Both the position numbers and the translations under genes were made by a program. The notes below the pieces were generated by a model that saw only the letters and a program-made list of their open reading frames with translations, searched no databases and was not told the origin of the DNA. Below, piece after piece: positions 42,042-51,322 of a stretch of DNA of 51,322 nt. Position 1 is the stretch's first letter. Each line of letters opens with the position of its first letter. Source of the stretch: Methylosinus sp. PW1 (GTDB lineage Bacteria > Pseudomonadota > Alphaproteobacteria > Rhizobiales > Beijerinckiaceae); the NCBI RefSeq assembly GCF_000745215.1, contig NZ_JQNK01000003.1, positions 1 to 51,322 of the forward strand, in the 5' to 3' direction.

Positions 42042-43160
42042 ATGAAATCGCATTCGCTAACGATCGCCGCGATATTCGCCTCGACGCTTGCCCAGGCCGA
42101 ACCTGGGATATCCAGGACTGGAACAGAGAATGACGTAGACGCGCCGAGAGGCGCCCCCACATCCGAATTGCCGAAGCGCGCATCGCGCATGGCTCTCGAC
42201 GCGTCAAAACTTTCGTCCCTTTCGGCGGAGTTTGTCGAGCAGACGCCGGCGCTCAGACATCTCGCGAGGAGCGGCGCGCAGCTATTCGACGCCGGCTCGG
42301 CCCATGGCCTTCGCGCAGTCGTCGCGCGACAGCGCGAAGAATTCATGATCTTGCAGGTCACACCGGACGGCGAGGCGATCGTCGCGGGCGCGCAGACTGA
42401 TTTGTCGGCCGAACTGTTGCTGACGATCGCAGGACGAAAAGATTCTCGCGTGACGGAGCTCGGCTCGAGCCATGGGATGCGTGGGCTGTTCGTCCGCAAC
42501 GGACGACAGTTCCAGGTGTTCTATGTCACGCCGGATAGCGAGCGGGTGATCCCGGGGGTGATGTGGGACGCGAGCGGAAAAAACATCACGCGCGAACAAG
42601 TGGCTCCTCTGCCGGGAGTGGCGCCGACGGTGACGATCGGCGGAGAGAAGGAGACTGGAGCGGTAAGCAACGCCGGCCGGACCACAGCCGTTTCGGCATT
42701 GGAGGCCGCCCGCAGCGCGACGTTCGGAACGATCGGCTCAGAAGCCTCGCCGAGGATCTACGTCTTCATTGATCCGTTGTGCGGATATTCGGTCCGCGCC
42801 CTGCAGCAATTGCAGCCTTTCATCGCCGCTGGGAGAGTGCTCGTCGCGATCATCCCTGTGTCTGTGCTGGACTACGAGGACGAAGGCCGCAGCACCAAGA
42901 GCGCCTTGGCGATGTTGAGCAAGCCAGCCGACCAAATGGCGTCGGCCTGGTCGCATGGAGATTTCAACGGGCCGGCGTCGTATGAAGCGGAAGAGCTGCT
43001 TCGACGAAACATGGCGATCGCTGAAGCGATCGGGTTGCGCGGAACGCCGACGGTGATCTGGCGCAAGCAGGACGGCTCCGAAGGGCGCGTCGACGGGCTG
43101 CCGGAGGATTGGAACGCGGTGATCGCATCGATAGGGAGCGAGAGCCATGCAGCACGATAA
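42042..43160 (+). CDS. DsbC/TrbB-like thioredoxin-fold protein with duplicated N-domain
   Basis: Start at 42042 (MKSHSLTIAAIFASTLAQAE, signal peptide), with AAAGGAG upstream. The N-terminal region holds two similar units, about residues 83-120 (SAHGLRAVVARQREEFMILQ, VTPDGEAIVAGA) and 142-175 (SSHGMRGLFVRNGRQFQVFY, VTPDSERVIPG), each like the DsbC dimerisation domain. The thioredoxin part begins RIYVFIDPLCGYSVRALQQL with a single active-site Cys247 (CGYS instead of CxxC) and ends with the cis-Pro loop RGTPTVIWRKQDG. IncI plasmids carry a related TrbB. Lacking the second Cys, it could isomerise disulfides by a monothiol route or only act as a chaperone for Cys-rich transfer proteins. The next gene overlaps by 14 bp. 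Confidence 0.82.
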   Translation: MKSHSLTIAAIFASTLAQAEPGISRTGTENDVDAPRGAPTSELPKRASRMALDASKLSSLSAEFVEQTPALRHLARSGAQLFDAGSAHGLRAVVARQREEFMILQVTPDGEAIVAGAQTDLSAELLLTIAGRKDSRVTELGSSHGMRGLFVRNGRQFQVFYVTPDSERVIPGVMWDASGKNITREQVAPLPGVAPTVTIGGEKETGAVSNAGRTTAVSALEAARSATFGTIGSEASPRIYVFIDPLCGYSVRALQQLQPFIAAGRVLVAIIPVSVLDYEDEGRSTKSALAMLSKPADQMASAWSHGDFNGPASYEAEELLRRNMAIAEAIGLRGTPTVIWRKQDGSEGRVDGLPEDWNAVIASIGSESHAAR

Positions 43161-43695
43161 ATGGAGCCCGAGACGAACGACGGCGCCGAAAAGGGCCTCG
43201 CTGCTGAACCGCGCATGGAATGGCGTCAGATGGATCGGCTCCGTTCCGGGACGCGCATTTCCGAAGCCCGAAATCACCGAAGGGGGTCGCATGCTGTCGC
43301 GATTGATCGGAGCGGTTCGTCGCGGAGCGCCACGCGACACGCGCTTTAGAGTCGACGAAGATCGTCGCATCAATCTCGAAGCAACGGCGTTTCTGCATGG
43401 AATGAAGCTCTGGCAAGTCGAGGGGCTCTTGCAGCGCCGTCGACGACAAACCGCGCTGGCGGCTTATATCTTCTTCGGATCGGCGTGGGCGCTCTTCGCC
43501 TACTGGCTGTTCGAGATCGCGACGACTCCGTGGACTTCCTGGAGCATCGCGCCAGTGCTGGAGTTTGCGCCGTTCTGCTTGTTTCTGTTTCTGACGGCGT
43601 TCCAAAGCGCGTTGCAAAATTATCAACTCCGAACGCGGCGGCTGGCGACGGCGTGGGAATATCTCACCACGCCCGAGCAATTCTGGCCGAGCTGA
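43147..43695 (+). CDS. Two-helix membrane protein of the transfer region
   Basis: 182 residues from 43147, overlapping the DsbC-like gene; a later ATG at 43291 after AGGGGG is an alternative start. A basic N-terminus precedes two membrane helices, TALAAYIFFGSAWALFAYWL and SIAPVLEFAPFCLFLFLTAF, ending in LRTRRLATAWEYLTTPEQFW. Genes for small two-helix proteins of this design occur in I-type transfer regions (TraQ/TraX-like position), but I cannot assign one. The overlap suggests coupled translation with the DsbC-like protein. Confidence 0.65.
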   Translation: MQHDKWSPRRTTAPKRASLLNRAWNGVRWIGSVPGRAFPKPEITEGGRMLSRLIGAVRRGAPRDTRFRVDEDRRINLEATAFLHGMKLWQVEGLLQRRRRQTALAAYIFFGSAWALFAYWLFEIATTPWTSWSIAPVLEFAPFCLFLFLTAFQSALQNYQLRTRRLATAWEYLTTPEQFWPS

Positions 43696-43810
43696 ACCGC
43701 ACGCTCATCGTCGGCTCGACGCCGCCTGCTCTCGGCGGCGTCGATGACCGCGCCGCGCAACGCTCTACACGCCGCACTTTCCGATCGATCTGCGACAAGG
43801 CGAAAATTGC

Positions 43811-43847
43811 TCGGGCGATGCGCAGAAGTTATCTGCGCATCGCCCGA
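43811..43847. terminator. Strong hairpin between convergent genes
   Basis: Perfect 16-bp stem TCGGGCGATGCGCAGA / TCTGCGCATCGCCCGA with loop AGTTA. It lies between the 3' ends of the plus-strand unit (43695) and the minus-strand unit (43930). No T-run on the plus side; on the minus side ATTTT follows. Probably a two-way transcription stop. Confidence 0.65.
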
Positions 43848-43929
43848 CGCATTTCCGGCAAGGGCCGCCGACGTCAGACGGTCGAGCGACGCGGCGGATC
43901 GCGGCCGAGGATCTCGCGCCGGCGCCCGA

Positions 43930-44238
43930 TCAGAACGTGCCGGGGGGAGCGTTGCGGGAGCCTCCCGCGGCCCCGGTCGCCCAAGGCGCGGATTCGTAGT
44001 TGGGCCGCGTAGCCTGGGTGGAGGGTTCGACCGGCTTGACCACTGTTCCGTTTCTATCGACCACCGGCGACCGCCATTTGGCGTTGGCTTCGCCATAGGC
44101 TGCGTAGGGGTCATAGAAGGGATGCCGGACGGTGGGGGCGGGGGGCGCATCGTAATCCGCTGGGGCGTGGACATTTCCCGAGGAACACGCCGCGAGCGGG
44201 AGGGAGAGGCAAATCAGGGGAAGAAAAAAGTGTCGCAT
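43930..44238 (-). CDS. Small lipoprotein of the transfer region
   Basis: 102 residues from the ATG at 44238 (MRHFFLPLICLSLPLAACSS), with GGAG upstream. Lipobox LAAC, then a Pro/Tyr-rich mature part: DYDAPPAPTVRHPFYDPYAA, GEANAKWRSPVVDRNGTVVK, NYESAPWATGAAGGSRNAPP. It looks like the short outer-membrane lipoproteins of type IV secretion systems (TraI/DotD-like or VirB7-like role), but no signature proves this. Last gene of the minus-strand transfer unit. Confidence 0.65.
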   Translation of the reverse strand: MRHFFLPLICLSLPLAACSSGNVHAPADYDAPPAPTVRHPFYDPYAAYGEANAKWRSPVVDRNGTVVKPVEPSTQATRPNYESAPWATGAAGGSRNAPPGTF

Positions 44239-44307
44239 GATGGTCTCCTTTGGAGAGGCCAATCATGCGACGAGGCTGCGCGTATTTGGTGAGCTATCTG
44301 GCGTGTA

Positions 44308-44858
44308 TTAGCTGTCGAGCGCTTTCCAAAGAAACGAGATACGTGGCCCAAGGGCATCAGCGCTGCAAAGGATCTCGCCTTTCGACCACGCATTGACCAT
44401 CTGATAGACGATGGACTTGAGCTCGGCATATTCCGGCGGCTAGTTTTGCCCTGTTCGGCGGCTTTCAGCAAAGTCCAAAGAGATTGTTCCATCCCTCTTC
44501 TGAAATCCTGCGTCTTCGACAGCTTCCTGCGGTGTTCCTCACCCCGGCGATCGGAAATCGCCAGAGATTCGCGCAGGGACTGGACCTCGACCGCTAGCTC
44601 GGCATTGCGCCGCCGCTCCTCGTTGAGGAGATCCATCCAGGCGTTGAAATCATTGATATGGATCGAACGCCAGCCGGCGCGATACTCCGCGTCCTGCCGG
44701 GCGTTGAGATTGCGCAGGGCCGCTTGTTCGCCGTTGCGAAAGCCACGCCTTTTGCCATTCTCAAAACCATCGGTCTCGCCGCTCGAATAGCCGTCAGAGT
44801 GCCCGACCTCATACCAGAGAAGGCCGCCTCCAGAGCCGGGCTCGTCATCGTCACTCAT
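44308..44858 (-). CDS. Hypothetical coiled-coil protein, one frameshift
   Basis: From the ATG at 44858 (MSDDDEPGSGGGLLWYEVGH), with AAGGAGG inside the tail of the DotA-like gene. The repetitive N-part DGYSSGETDGFENGKRRGFR is followed by a coiled-coil (WMDLLNEERRRNAELAVEVQ, LRESLAISDRRGEEHRRKL). A shift near 44440 is needed to reach the natural-looking end YAELKSIVYQMVNAWSKGEI ... RISFLWKALDS, stop 44308-44310. Position suggests a transfer-region role. No family recognised. Confidence 0.6.
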
Positions 44859-44859
44859 C

Positions 44860-47239
44860 TCAGGCCTCCTTATTATGATCTCCAACGTCAGTTTGTGCGC
44901 TCAAGGTCGAGTCCACGCCCCCACTTTTCGTCGAGCTATTGGCGGGGCCGGTAATACCCTTTCGCGGAGCGGAAAGCGCAGGGATTGACGACGATCCTAC
45001 ATCATTCGCGACATTTTGTCCTGCCGAGTCGGACAGCCGACTTCTCGCATAGTGATCGATCGTGCGCAGCGTTCCTCGCGTGCCGGTCCATGCGGCCGCC
45101 TTGCTGAACTCGTCCATATCGACGCGGTTGGCCGGCGAGAAGCCGAGCATCTTCGGCACATGATGTGGGATGAGCGAGATCAATCCGAAGGCTTTGATCG
45201 CGACCACGATATGCAGCAAAACAAAAATCGCAAGGAGCACGACCTCCCCGATCAGATTGGTGACGAACCAGCCCTTTTCGAGAACTAAATGCACGGCGAC
45301 ACGAGCTTATGCGGATGAGCCATGAGACCGACGAGAACACGAAATATCCGGCGAAGAGACGAGAAGCATCAGGACCCGGCCGGAAGAGCACATTGAACAG
45401 CAGTTCATAGACCTGAATGGCGCGGCCGTGCAGGCCCTCGCCGTCGAAGGTCATATGCGCGACCATCATGAGTGGAACCGCGATCACCGCCTCGAGCACG
45501 AGTATCAGATAGCCGGTCACGCCGGCGATCCACATGACCCAGGGAATGAGCGGGAGCACATAGGCGATCATGATGCCGGGAATGAGGAGCGCCAGAAGAC
45601 CGAAGAACAAGGGCGTCAACAGCGCCTTGAACACGTCCGAGACCGTGGCCAGTCCTGCCGCGGCCGCGCCCCGGCAAAATTTCCGGTCAGGAGCGCGAGA
45701 AGGCGGCTGCTCCCGTCTGAACCGTCCCGGACGAGGCCGCGATCGCCAGGCCGAAGGCGGTCAGCGAGGCAGTCATGAGGTATTGGCCGAGGGTGATGAG
45801 CGAGCCGAAAGGATCGGACCATTGGTTCGATGTCGGGCCGATGCTGTTGGCGATAAAATTCAACAGCGGCTCGTTGAGATTGATCGAACGAAACACCCGT
45901 TCGACCCAGGAGCCGCCTTCACGAGCCGCGGCGTTGCCGAAAGTGTCGGCGTTGCCGGTCGGAGGGGTTGGCGCCATCGGCGGTGTTCACATAGGTGCGA
46001 AGCTGCGCGAGGAAATTGTCGCTAGCCTGGATGAGCGGGGCGAGATCGGTCTTGAGCGCATTGCTCCAGCCGCTGTAGCTCGGGCCGTTGACGATGGGCA
46101 GGTCGTTGAGCAGGGACAGCGTGCGGCCGTTCAACTGAGCGAAGGTCAGATAATAGGACCCGGCCGACGCCCACCCGAGCGTCGATAGGTCTGTCGTCGT
46201 ATTGTTGATGAGGCCGAGCTTTCCCGCGCGCGCATCCTGGGGCTTGATGGCGTTCTGCAGCTGCTTCTGAATGTCGCTGGCGGCGGCGGTGAGCTGCTGC
46301 GTGTAATCGCGGGTCGCCTTCTGATAGGCGGCCAGCAATGGGTGAGCGCCGAGGTCTGCTTCGTCTGCCAATAGTTCTTTGCGACGCTCTCGGACGACGG
46401 GACGAAATGTCCGATGTGATGACCTTCTGGAGAATTTCCTCTGCTTGGCGGTCATGTCGGTGTTGACGCCAGCGATCGGCTGCTGCGCGCCGGTGGGCTG
46501 GTTGACTGTGATCGTGCCGCAGCTCGGCGAACCCGTCTGATTGCCGGGGGACAGTGAATAGCCCATGTGGTCGCGCCGGAGACGAGCGTCGGGGTCGGCG
46601 CCGGCGCGATTTGCGGATTGGCGGTCGCTTCATTGACGAAGGCCCGGCAGAGCTCATTCTCCAGGACGCCGAGGACGATGTTCTTCGTGCCGGGGATGAT
46701 CGGAGTGGCGATGACCATCGCATCCGGCCCGATGGCCTTGATCGCGACTTTGAAGTCCCGCCATGCCGATGCCCCACATGGAGGTTTGGACCACGGCGGC
46801 CTGGCCGATCGAGAAGCCGGACGTGATCGGAAACATCATGATGGCCGCGAAGCGATCCGCACCACGAACATCGAGGTCATCGCATTGGTGAGGAGATTGC
46901 TGGGTCTCGGCGGTGCGATAGATATTCCAGATGGTCAAATAGCACACGTAGAACATGCCGAGAGCCATGGAGAAGCCGGTGAAGCGCCGAGCAGCTCACC
47001 GATCACGGTGGCGGCGGAGCCCGTGCATGTCGCGGATTGCGCGCCGCCGTTGCAGCTGCTGCCGTTGATCGGGAAAACCGCCTTGATCACTTCGGCCGCC
47101 CAGTCCTGACCGGGATCGAGGGCGGTCCAGCTGACGTCGTAGTTCGGCGCCGCCGGGGTGGCGGATTGAGCGATCGCCGGCGCGGCGCAAGCGATGGCGA
47201 TGAGGGCGATCGAGAGGGTGGGAAGATTCGGCGTGACAT
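44860..47239 (-). CDS. DotA/TraY-like type IV secretion membrane protein, several frameshifts
   Basis: Start near 47239 with a signal peptide (TLSIALIAIACAAPAIAQ after one shift), then NYDVSWTALDPGQDWAAEVI, a Cys-bearing loop, FSMALGMFYVCYLTIWNIYR, FAAIMMFPITSGFSIGQAAV then VQTSMWGIGMA, AIGPDAMVIA-like region, AFVNEATANPQIAPAP, LKTDLAPLIQASDNFLAQLR, SLITLGQYLMTASLTAFGLA, LTPLFFGLLALLIPGIMIAY, VMWIAGVTGYLILVLEAVIA, MMVAHMTFDGEGLHGRAIQV, ending LISLIPHHVPKMLGFSPANR and a Ser/Thr-rich tail. The FPITSGFSIGQ and PEGEG-like blocks are those of TraY (IncI1) and DotA (Dot/Icm), polytopic proteins of the I-type apparatus. At least five single-base shifts are needed (about 47225, 46990, 46900, 46760-46560, 45985, 45700, 45310), so either decayed or poorly sequenced. 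Confidence 0.8.
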
Positions 47240-47290
47240 GATGTCCTCGCGTGTCGATCGGGCAAAGCGATTTCGGGAAGCAAAAAGGCG

Positions 47291-47680
47291 TCAGGGTCCC
47301 GGGCTCGGAGAGGGCCGCGCTTCGGGATCGCGGTGGAAGACGGCTTTGATTTTTTCGAGCACTTTTTCGACGATCTCACGGCCCTTTTCGCCGAGATGCT
47401 CCAGCATGCTGCCGTCGCCCTCTTTCTTTGGCAGAACGGAAGCAGCCTCACCGACGGCGGTATCGAGCTTTTTGAAATGCTCGTTCCAGTTCGAGGAGTT
47501 TGGATGGGAGCCTAGAGCCGAAACAATTCGTTCACGATCACTCCCATAGCGAACGAGCGCATCAGCGGCTCGATCGTAAGCAGCGCCGAACGCGCTATTA
47601 TCGTTGAGGGCGACATCGAGCTGCTTGCGCAATCCTTCGAACGGGCCGCCAGCCTTCATCCCCTCGATCACAGCATTCAT
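47291..47680 (-). CDS. Hypothetical transfer-region protein
   Basis: 129 residues: MNAVIEGMKAGGPFEGLRKQ, AAYDRAADALVRYGSDRERI, NEHFKKLDTAVGEAASVLPK, KGREIVEKVLEKIKAVFHRD. Helical, soluble, with no signal. Its start overlaps the stop of the preceding gene by four bases (ATGA at 47677), so the two are coupled. It is 51 bp upstream of the DotA/TraY-like gene. No family recognised. Confidence 0.65.
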   Translation of the reverse strand: MNAVIEGMKAGGPFEGLRKQLDVALNDNSAFGAAYDRAADALVRYGSDRERIVSALGSHPNSSNWNEHFKKLDTAVGEAASVLPKKEGDGSMLEHLGEKGREIVEKVLEKIKAVFHRDPEARPSPSPGP

Positions 47681-49213
47681 GCCGCCCTATTGTTGGCGGC
47701 GGCGTCCTGAATGCGATTGAGGATCGCGGCTCCCGGCGCGTCTCGAAGAGCGCCCATCGCGTCGAGGGCCGCACGCCCGGACGCATCGGCGGCATAGAGC
47801 ATCGAGTCGTTGCGTTTGGATTGCATGCGCGTGTTCTCGAAGTTCTGCAGGCGCCGTTGGACGTCTTCGGTGTTTGCCTGCTTCTCACGCGCCGACGGTT
47901 CGCGCGGCTGTTGGGGGCCTTGCTGCAACGCTGCTTGGGCAGACGGCGTGGGGCCTCGAGAATTCGGCCGATGGCGCTGGCGGAACGTCCGACCACTCCG
48001 AGCGCCTTTCCGAACACGCGCCGGACGACGAGCTTTTCCTGAACGATTTGCACTTCATGTTTCGTGGTGGGATCGGTCTCCTCCGGCCTCTCCGGCGGCT
48101 CAGGAGCCTTCGGTGACGTCGCCGGAGAGGCCGGCCGTGCGGCCGAGGCGGCGAGATTGCGGTCGTCATTGGCCGGCGTCGAAGCCGCCGCCGCGCCTCC
48201 AGCAGCCGAAGCAGGCGTTTGGAGAGAGGCAGCCTGGGGAGATTTCGGCTGCGGGTTCGCTACGTCCCGGACCGGCTCGGACGTGGTCGAAGGCGCGCCG
48301 CCGATGGAGACGAAGCGTCGAAGGCCGCGATCTCGATTTTGGCTTTGTCCGCAGGAGTCGACTGCATGTCTGCGGCTTGTTCGGCCGGCTCGGCGGCCGA
48401 TGCTTCGTTCGCCTCCGACGGCGCCGCGGTAGAGGCAACGGGCGCAGTGTGGCGAAGATCGTCGGCGGCCGCGGGAGAGGTTCGCGAACTCTCGGCCTCG
48501 GATGGCCCCTCGGGATCCGGCGAAGGACGGCTGGACGTCACGGACCACGAGGGAGCGGCGGGATCGTCGAAGGCCGCGATCTCCGCCTGCCTCGCGGCAA
48601 TGATCCCCGTGTCCGCTGCGGCTTCGGAAGCAGACGACGGCGGTTCGACGTCCCCGAGAGGCCTTCGCCGTAGCGGACTCGGAGCCGATCGGACTGCTGG
48701 CGGACGGCGCTACGGCGGGCTCTCGGCGCTTGGCCTCCAGCACCTCGAAGGACAGGGCGAATATTTCGCCCTGGACGGCCTTCGTCGCCTGATTCGATTT
48801 GGCGGCGATTTCCGCCGCCTTCTCGCGAAGGCGCGCGACGAGATCAGGGTCGTCGAGCGTCTCGGTTTTTTGAAGAAGACTGCGCATCTGCTCGTTCTTG
48901 AGCCCGGGGCTCGACGCGGCGAGTTGCGTGAGCTCATCGCGCAGATTCCTGTCGACGCGGAGCGGTTCGACGAGCTTTTCCGCATCCTGAAGCGCGTAGG
49001 CGAGATCCGTCTTGAAGTTGGGATCACGGAGCGCTCGTGCGGATTATCCAGAAACGTGTCGGCGACGCGGTCGATCCGGCCGGCGAGCTGCGGATCGCGC
49101 GCTTCGATCTGGGGCCGATGTTCCTCGAGCCGAGCGAGCAGATCGACCGTCGACAGATAGTCGCGAGCGCGCGTCAACTCTTCGCTGATGGCTTTGCGTT
49201 CGCGTGGGTTCAT
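47677..49213 (-). CDS. Large Ala/Pro-rich transfer-region protein, several frameshifts
   Basis: Begins MNPRERKAISEELTRARDYL then STVDLLARLEEHRPQIEARD at 49213. After a shift near 49020 it continues as FKTDLAYALQDAEKLVEPLR, LRDELTQLAASSPGLKNEQM, LREKAAEIAAKSNQATKAVQ. A low-complexity Ala/Ser/Pro stretch in the middle has further shifts (about 48650, 48540, 48290). The end part reads VQIVQEKLVVRRVFGKALGV and, after a shift near 47945, REPSAREKQANTEDVQRRLQ, NDSMLYAADASGRAALDAMG, stop at 47677. No signal or membrane segment; probably cytoplasmic. I recognise no family. GC-rich low complexity makes open antisense frames here misleading. Confidence 0.6.
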
Positions 49214-49399
49214 GGCGCCGTTCAGCTCGGCGCGGAGCTCCTCGACATGTTCGCGTTGGGCGCGTCGACGCGCCGGTCTTCAGAAGCAGAGGTCGGATCG
49301 GGCTTGTGGGAGGATTCTCGGGTTCGGTCGGCATGGAATTCTAGCCTCGTGGAGCAGAGAAATGGAGAAGGAATTCGTGTGATGGAGAGCATGGGTCGA
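49214..49399. other. Gap between transfer genes
   Basis: 186 bp with no gene supported; a frame continuing from the TraW-like gene is out of phase with its natural end at 49400. Confidence 0.4.
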
Positions 49400-50603
49400 T
49401 CAGTTGGAGAGGTTCGGAGTCGGCAGCTCGACGGCGGGCTTGAGGGTCTGAAGGTCGCGTTCGCGACGGCGGCCAGCGTCGTTGCGTTGACGCTCGCGTT
49501 CTTCATCGCCATCCGGTAGTTTTCCAGGAGCAGGTAATTGGTGACGGCGAGCTCGTTGGCGATTTCGCGTTCGACCGCGGCGGGCGTCATGCTCTGCAAC
49601 GCGCGCCAATTGACGTCGCTGTAGCGGCGATGCACGTCGAGCTGGAGGGCTTGCACCCAGGAGCCGGTGTCGACGGCGGTCAGGCCTTCGTTCTGCATCT
49701 GCTGCTTCTGCGCGGCGTTGAGCGGAATCGACGGCGACTGCGCGGCGAGGACCTCATTGAGCACGCTGCGCGCCAGCGAAATGCGCGACTCGTATTGACG
49801 GCGACGGACCGACGCTTCCTTCGCGACGAGACGTCATTTGCCCGCCGCGCTGCGCCGTCGGCACGATGGGCTGGATCAGATGGGTGACGAAATCATTGGC
49901 GGAATTGACGCCGTCCTGGCCATCATAGGTGCCTGTGCCGAACAGCGACGAGGCGCGCTGGTCGGCGTTTTCCCGTTGCGAAGCGCTGCAGAGGCCCGCG
50001 GCGGCTTCGTCCGCAGAACAGTATCGCGAATAGTGCAGCATATTGATCGCTTCGACGGCCTGCGAGGCTCCATAATAGGAGGGCGTTCCCTTCGCCGCTT
50101 CCCCGCGTTGGTCGGCGACGGTCTGGATAGCCGCGGCGACTTTCCACGATTGCCCCGCGCCGACCGTGATCGTCTGGCCATTGTCGAGATGAGCGCAATG
50201 CAATGGGCTGACGACATGCTCGTCACGGATCAGGGCGTTTCGCTTGTCGCGTTCGAATCGCGCCATCGCGATATTCGACGCGTCGGCGATCTGTCGTTGG
50301 GCGGGAGACTGCGCTTTCGCGTAATTGGCGTTTTGGGTAAATCCCTGACGGAGCAGGGTGGTGACGTCACCATAGGTGCTGGAGCCGAGGAGGCTCGCGA
50401 GCGGACCACTCAGGCCGAGCTGGCTCGTGATCGTGTTCAAGAAACTATTGGCTTGGTCCTGAAGCTTTTGCAGCGCCTGCTGAACGGCGATCGACGTCGC
50501 GTCGACGACAGCCAATTGCGCATTTGCGGGGGGCGGCGCCGAAGACGATGGCGCCGATGACGACGCCCGTCGTCGCGGAAAGAAGATGAGATGTCTTGTT
50601 CAT
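49400..50603 (-). CDS. TraW-like exported type IV secretion protein, frameshifted
   Basis: The ATG at 50603 gives a signal peptide (MNKTSHLLSATTGVVIGAIV, then FGAAP); a run of six C near 50530 shifts the frame, after which NAQLAVVDATSIAVQQALQK, NSFLNTITSQLGLSGPLASL, QRQIADASNIAMARFERDKR, HLDNGQTITVGAGQSWKVAA, MLHYSRYCSADEAAAGLCSA, DFVTHLIQPIVPTAQRG follow. A second shift near 49830 leads to LNEVLAAQSPSIPLNAAQKQ, RRYSDVNWRALQSMTPAAVE, LAVTNYLLLENYRMAMKNAS, and a third near 49460 to LQTLKPAVELPTPNLSN, stop at 49400. The architecture resembles TraW of IncI-type systems; assignment by overall pattern only. Confidence 0.65.
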
Positions 50604-50615
50604 AGGATTTGTTCC

Positions 50616-51160
50616 TCACCAGAGGCCGATCGAGTTGGGAAGCGCGTACCCGGTCGGCGCACGCCGGAGCCATTGACGTAGAGACTGCGCTGCCGCCGGC
50701 CCGCCGATGCCGATGTAGCCCATGGGCGGCCTCCGCCGCCGAAGCTCAGCTTGGGGCAGGAGCCCGCCTCCGAGACTTCCGCCGAAGTTGAAGGCGCCGA
50801 GATTGAAGCCGCTCAGCGTGATGCCGCATTGCGCGCTGCCGAGCGCCTTTTTCCACGCGTTGGTGACTGCGTTGCAGAGCTGGCCTTCGATGGCGTTGAA
50901 TAGATTCGTAGGGTCGAGGAGATTGACCAACGACGTTGAGGCCGACGCCTTTCAGAATGTTGTCGAGACAGGTGAGCGACTTGACGGTTTGGGGCGGTGC
51001 AATGTCCTTGTCGTCGGCCGCGATCCGCGCCGATGCGGCGCTGGCGGCCTGTTGATAGAGCGTGCCGCACGCGCGGCAGAACCGGACGGCCCGCCGGTTT
51101 GCGCCAGAGGCGGTGGTGGAAAGGGCAATCGAAACGGTTGGAGATGATCGTTCGTCTCAT
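50616..51160 (-). CDS. Exported hypothetical transfer-region protein, frameshifted
   Basis: From the ATG at 51160 (MRRTIISN), with one shift near 51135, the frame gives VSIALSTTASGANRRAVRFC, RACGTLYQQAASAASARIAA, PPQTVKSLTCLDNILKGVGL; a second shift near 50930 gives VNLLDPTNLFNAIEGQLCNA, VTNAWKKALGSAQCGITLSG, FNLGAFNFGGSLGGGLLPQA, stop at 50616-50618. Several Cys suggest a disulfide-bonded periplasmic protein. It lies 12 bp upstream of the TraW-like gene in the same unit. No family recognised. From 51161 to the window end I saw no gene. Confidence 0.55.
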
Positions 51161-51322
51161 CGGTAGAATTCCCTTTGATTGTATTTGTCTCGATGGCGCT
51201 CCATCGCGCAGAGGGCGAGAGAGCGAATGCGAAGTTGGGCGGTGATGCGACGAAGCAGCGCGTTTCTGCTCGCGAATCGCGTCGCTCTACGGATCGCGTC
51301 GGAAGCGTCTCCCGCCTCGGGC

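Noticed and set aside
47810..49160. Overlapping 287- and 313-codon plus-strand frames
   Set aside because: Low-complexity Arg/Gly/Ser translations opposite the Ala/Pro-rich transfer gene; no start signals or family.
1..51322. tRNA, rRNA or CRISPR array
   Set aside because: No cloverleaf-like sequence, rRNA segment or regularly spaced repeats were noticed when reading both strands; a covariance search was not possible.

Overview
The window is GC-rich (except for a few AT-rich islands) and looks like the accessory region of a plasmid from an alphaproteobacterium, most likely a Hyphomicrobiales member and possibly a methylotroph. The grounds are a repABC-type RepC initiator with a candidate antisense RNA at its leader, IS66/ISL3/IS630/IS21 remnants and large serine recombinases common in that order, and a XoxF-like PQQ-dependent dehydrogenase. 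No rRNA, tRNA or CRISPR array was recognised.

Layout. (1) 1-2.6 kb: a truncated VIT-family gene and the tail of a cytochrome b561 gene, cut by an IS66 remnant that is itself joined to a decayed ISL3 transposase. (2) 2.6-10.3 kb, all minus strand: a metal/oxidative-stress island with an AI-2E-type permease, a 1,100-residue fusion of a P1B-type ATPase, a hemerythrin-like domain and an HlyD-type adaptor, then chrB, chrA and a Tat-exported superoxide dismutase (chrC-like). (3) 10.7-19.3 kb: one IS66 element with matching ends and an 8-bp target duplication, interrupted twice by related serine-recombinase elements, one in tnpC and one in tnpB. Removing both leaves a 2,561-bp IS66 with all three reading frames restored. 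(4) 19.4-20.9 kb: intact VIT and cytochrome b561 genes, whose junction is the direct repeat of 141-516. (5) 21-29 kb: a glycine-zipper lipoprotein, a universal stress protein, a cupredoxin plus a double-barrel outer-membrane protein behind a perfect inverted repeat, and many gene fragments. (6) 29.4-35.6 kb: rpiB, a XoxF-like dehydrogenase, a LysR regulator divergent from an EamA transporter, and a glycosyltransferase. (7) 35.7-51.3 kb: the plasmid backbone, with an IS21 istB scrap, a protein with two ProQ/FinO domains, a lytic transglycosylase, repC without repA/repB beside it, a DsbC-like protein, and a minus-strand set resembling an I-type (IncI/Dot-Icm-like) type IV secretion region including a DotA/TraY homologue.

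How the genes fit together. ChrB/ChrA/SOD, the ATPase-hemerythrin fusion, the two VIT copies and the cupredoxin/outer-membrane pair all point to metal (chromate, iron or nickel, perhaps copper) and redox stress handling carried on a mobile backbone. RepC with its antisense RNA would set copy number; ProQ/FinO, transglycosylase, DsbC-like and DotA/TraY proteins would serve or regulate conjugation.

Caution. Single-base frameshifts break many otherwise well conserved genes (SOD, chrA, AI-2E permease, PQQ dehydrogenase and nearly all the T4SS genes), several at homopolymers. They may be assembly indels or real decay; the sequence alone does not decide this. Positions of breaks are approximate.
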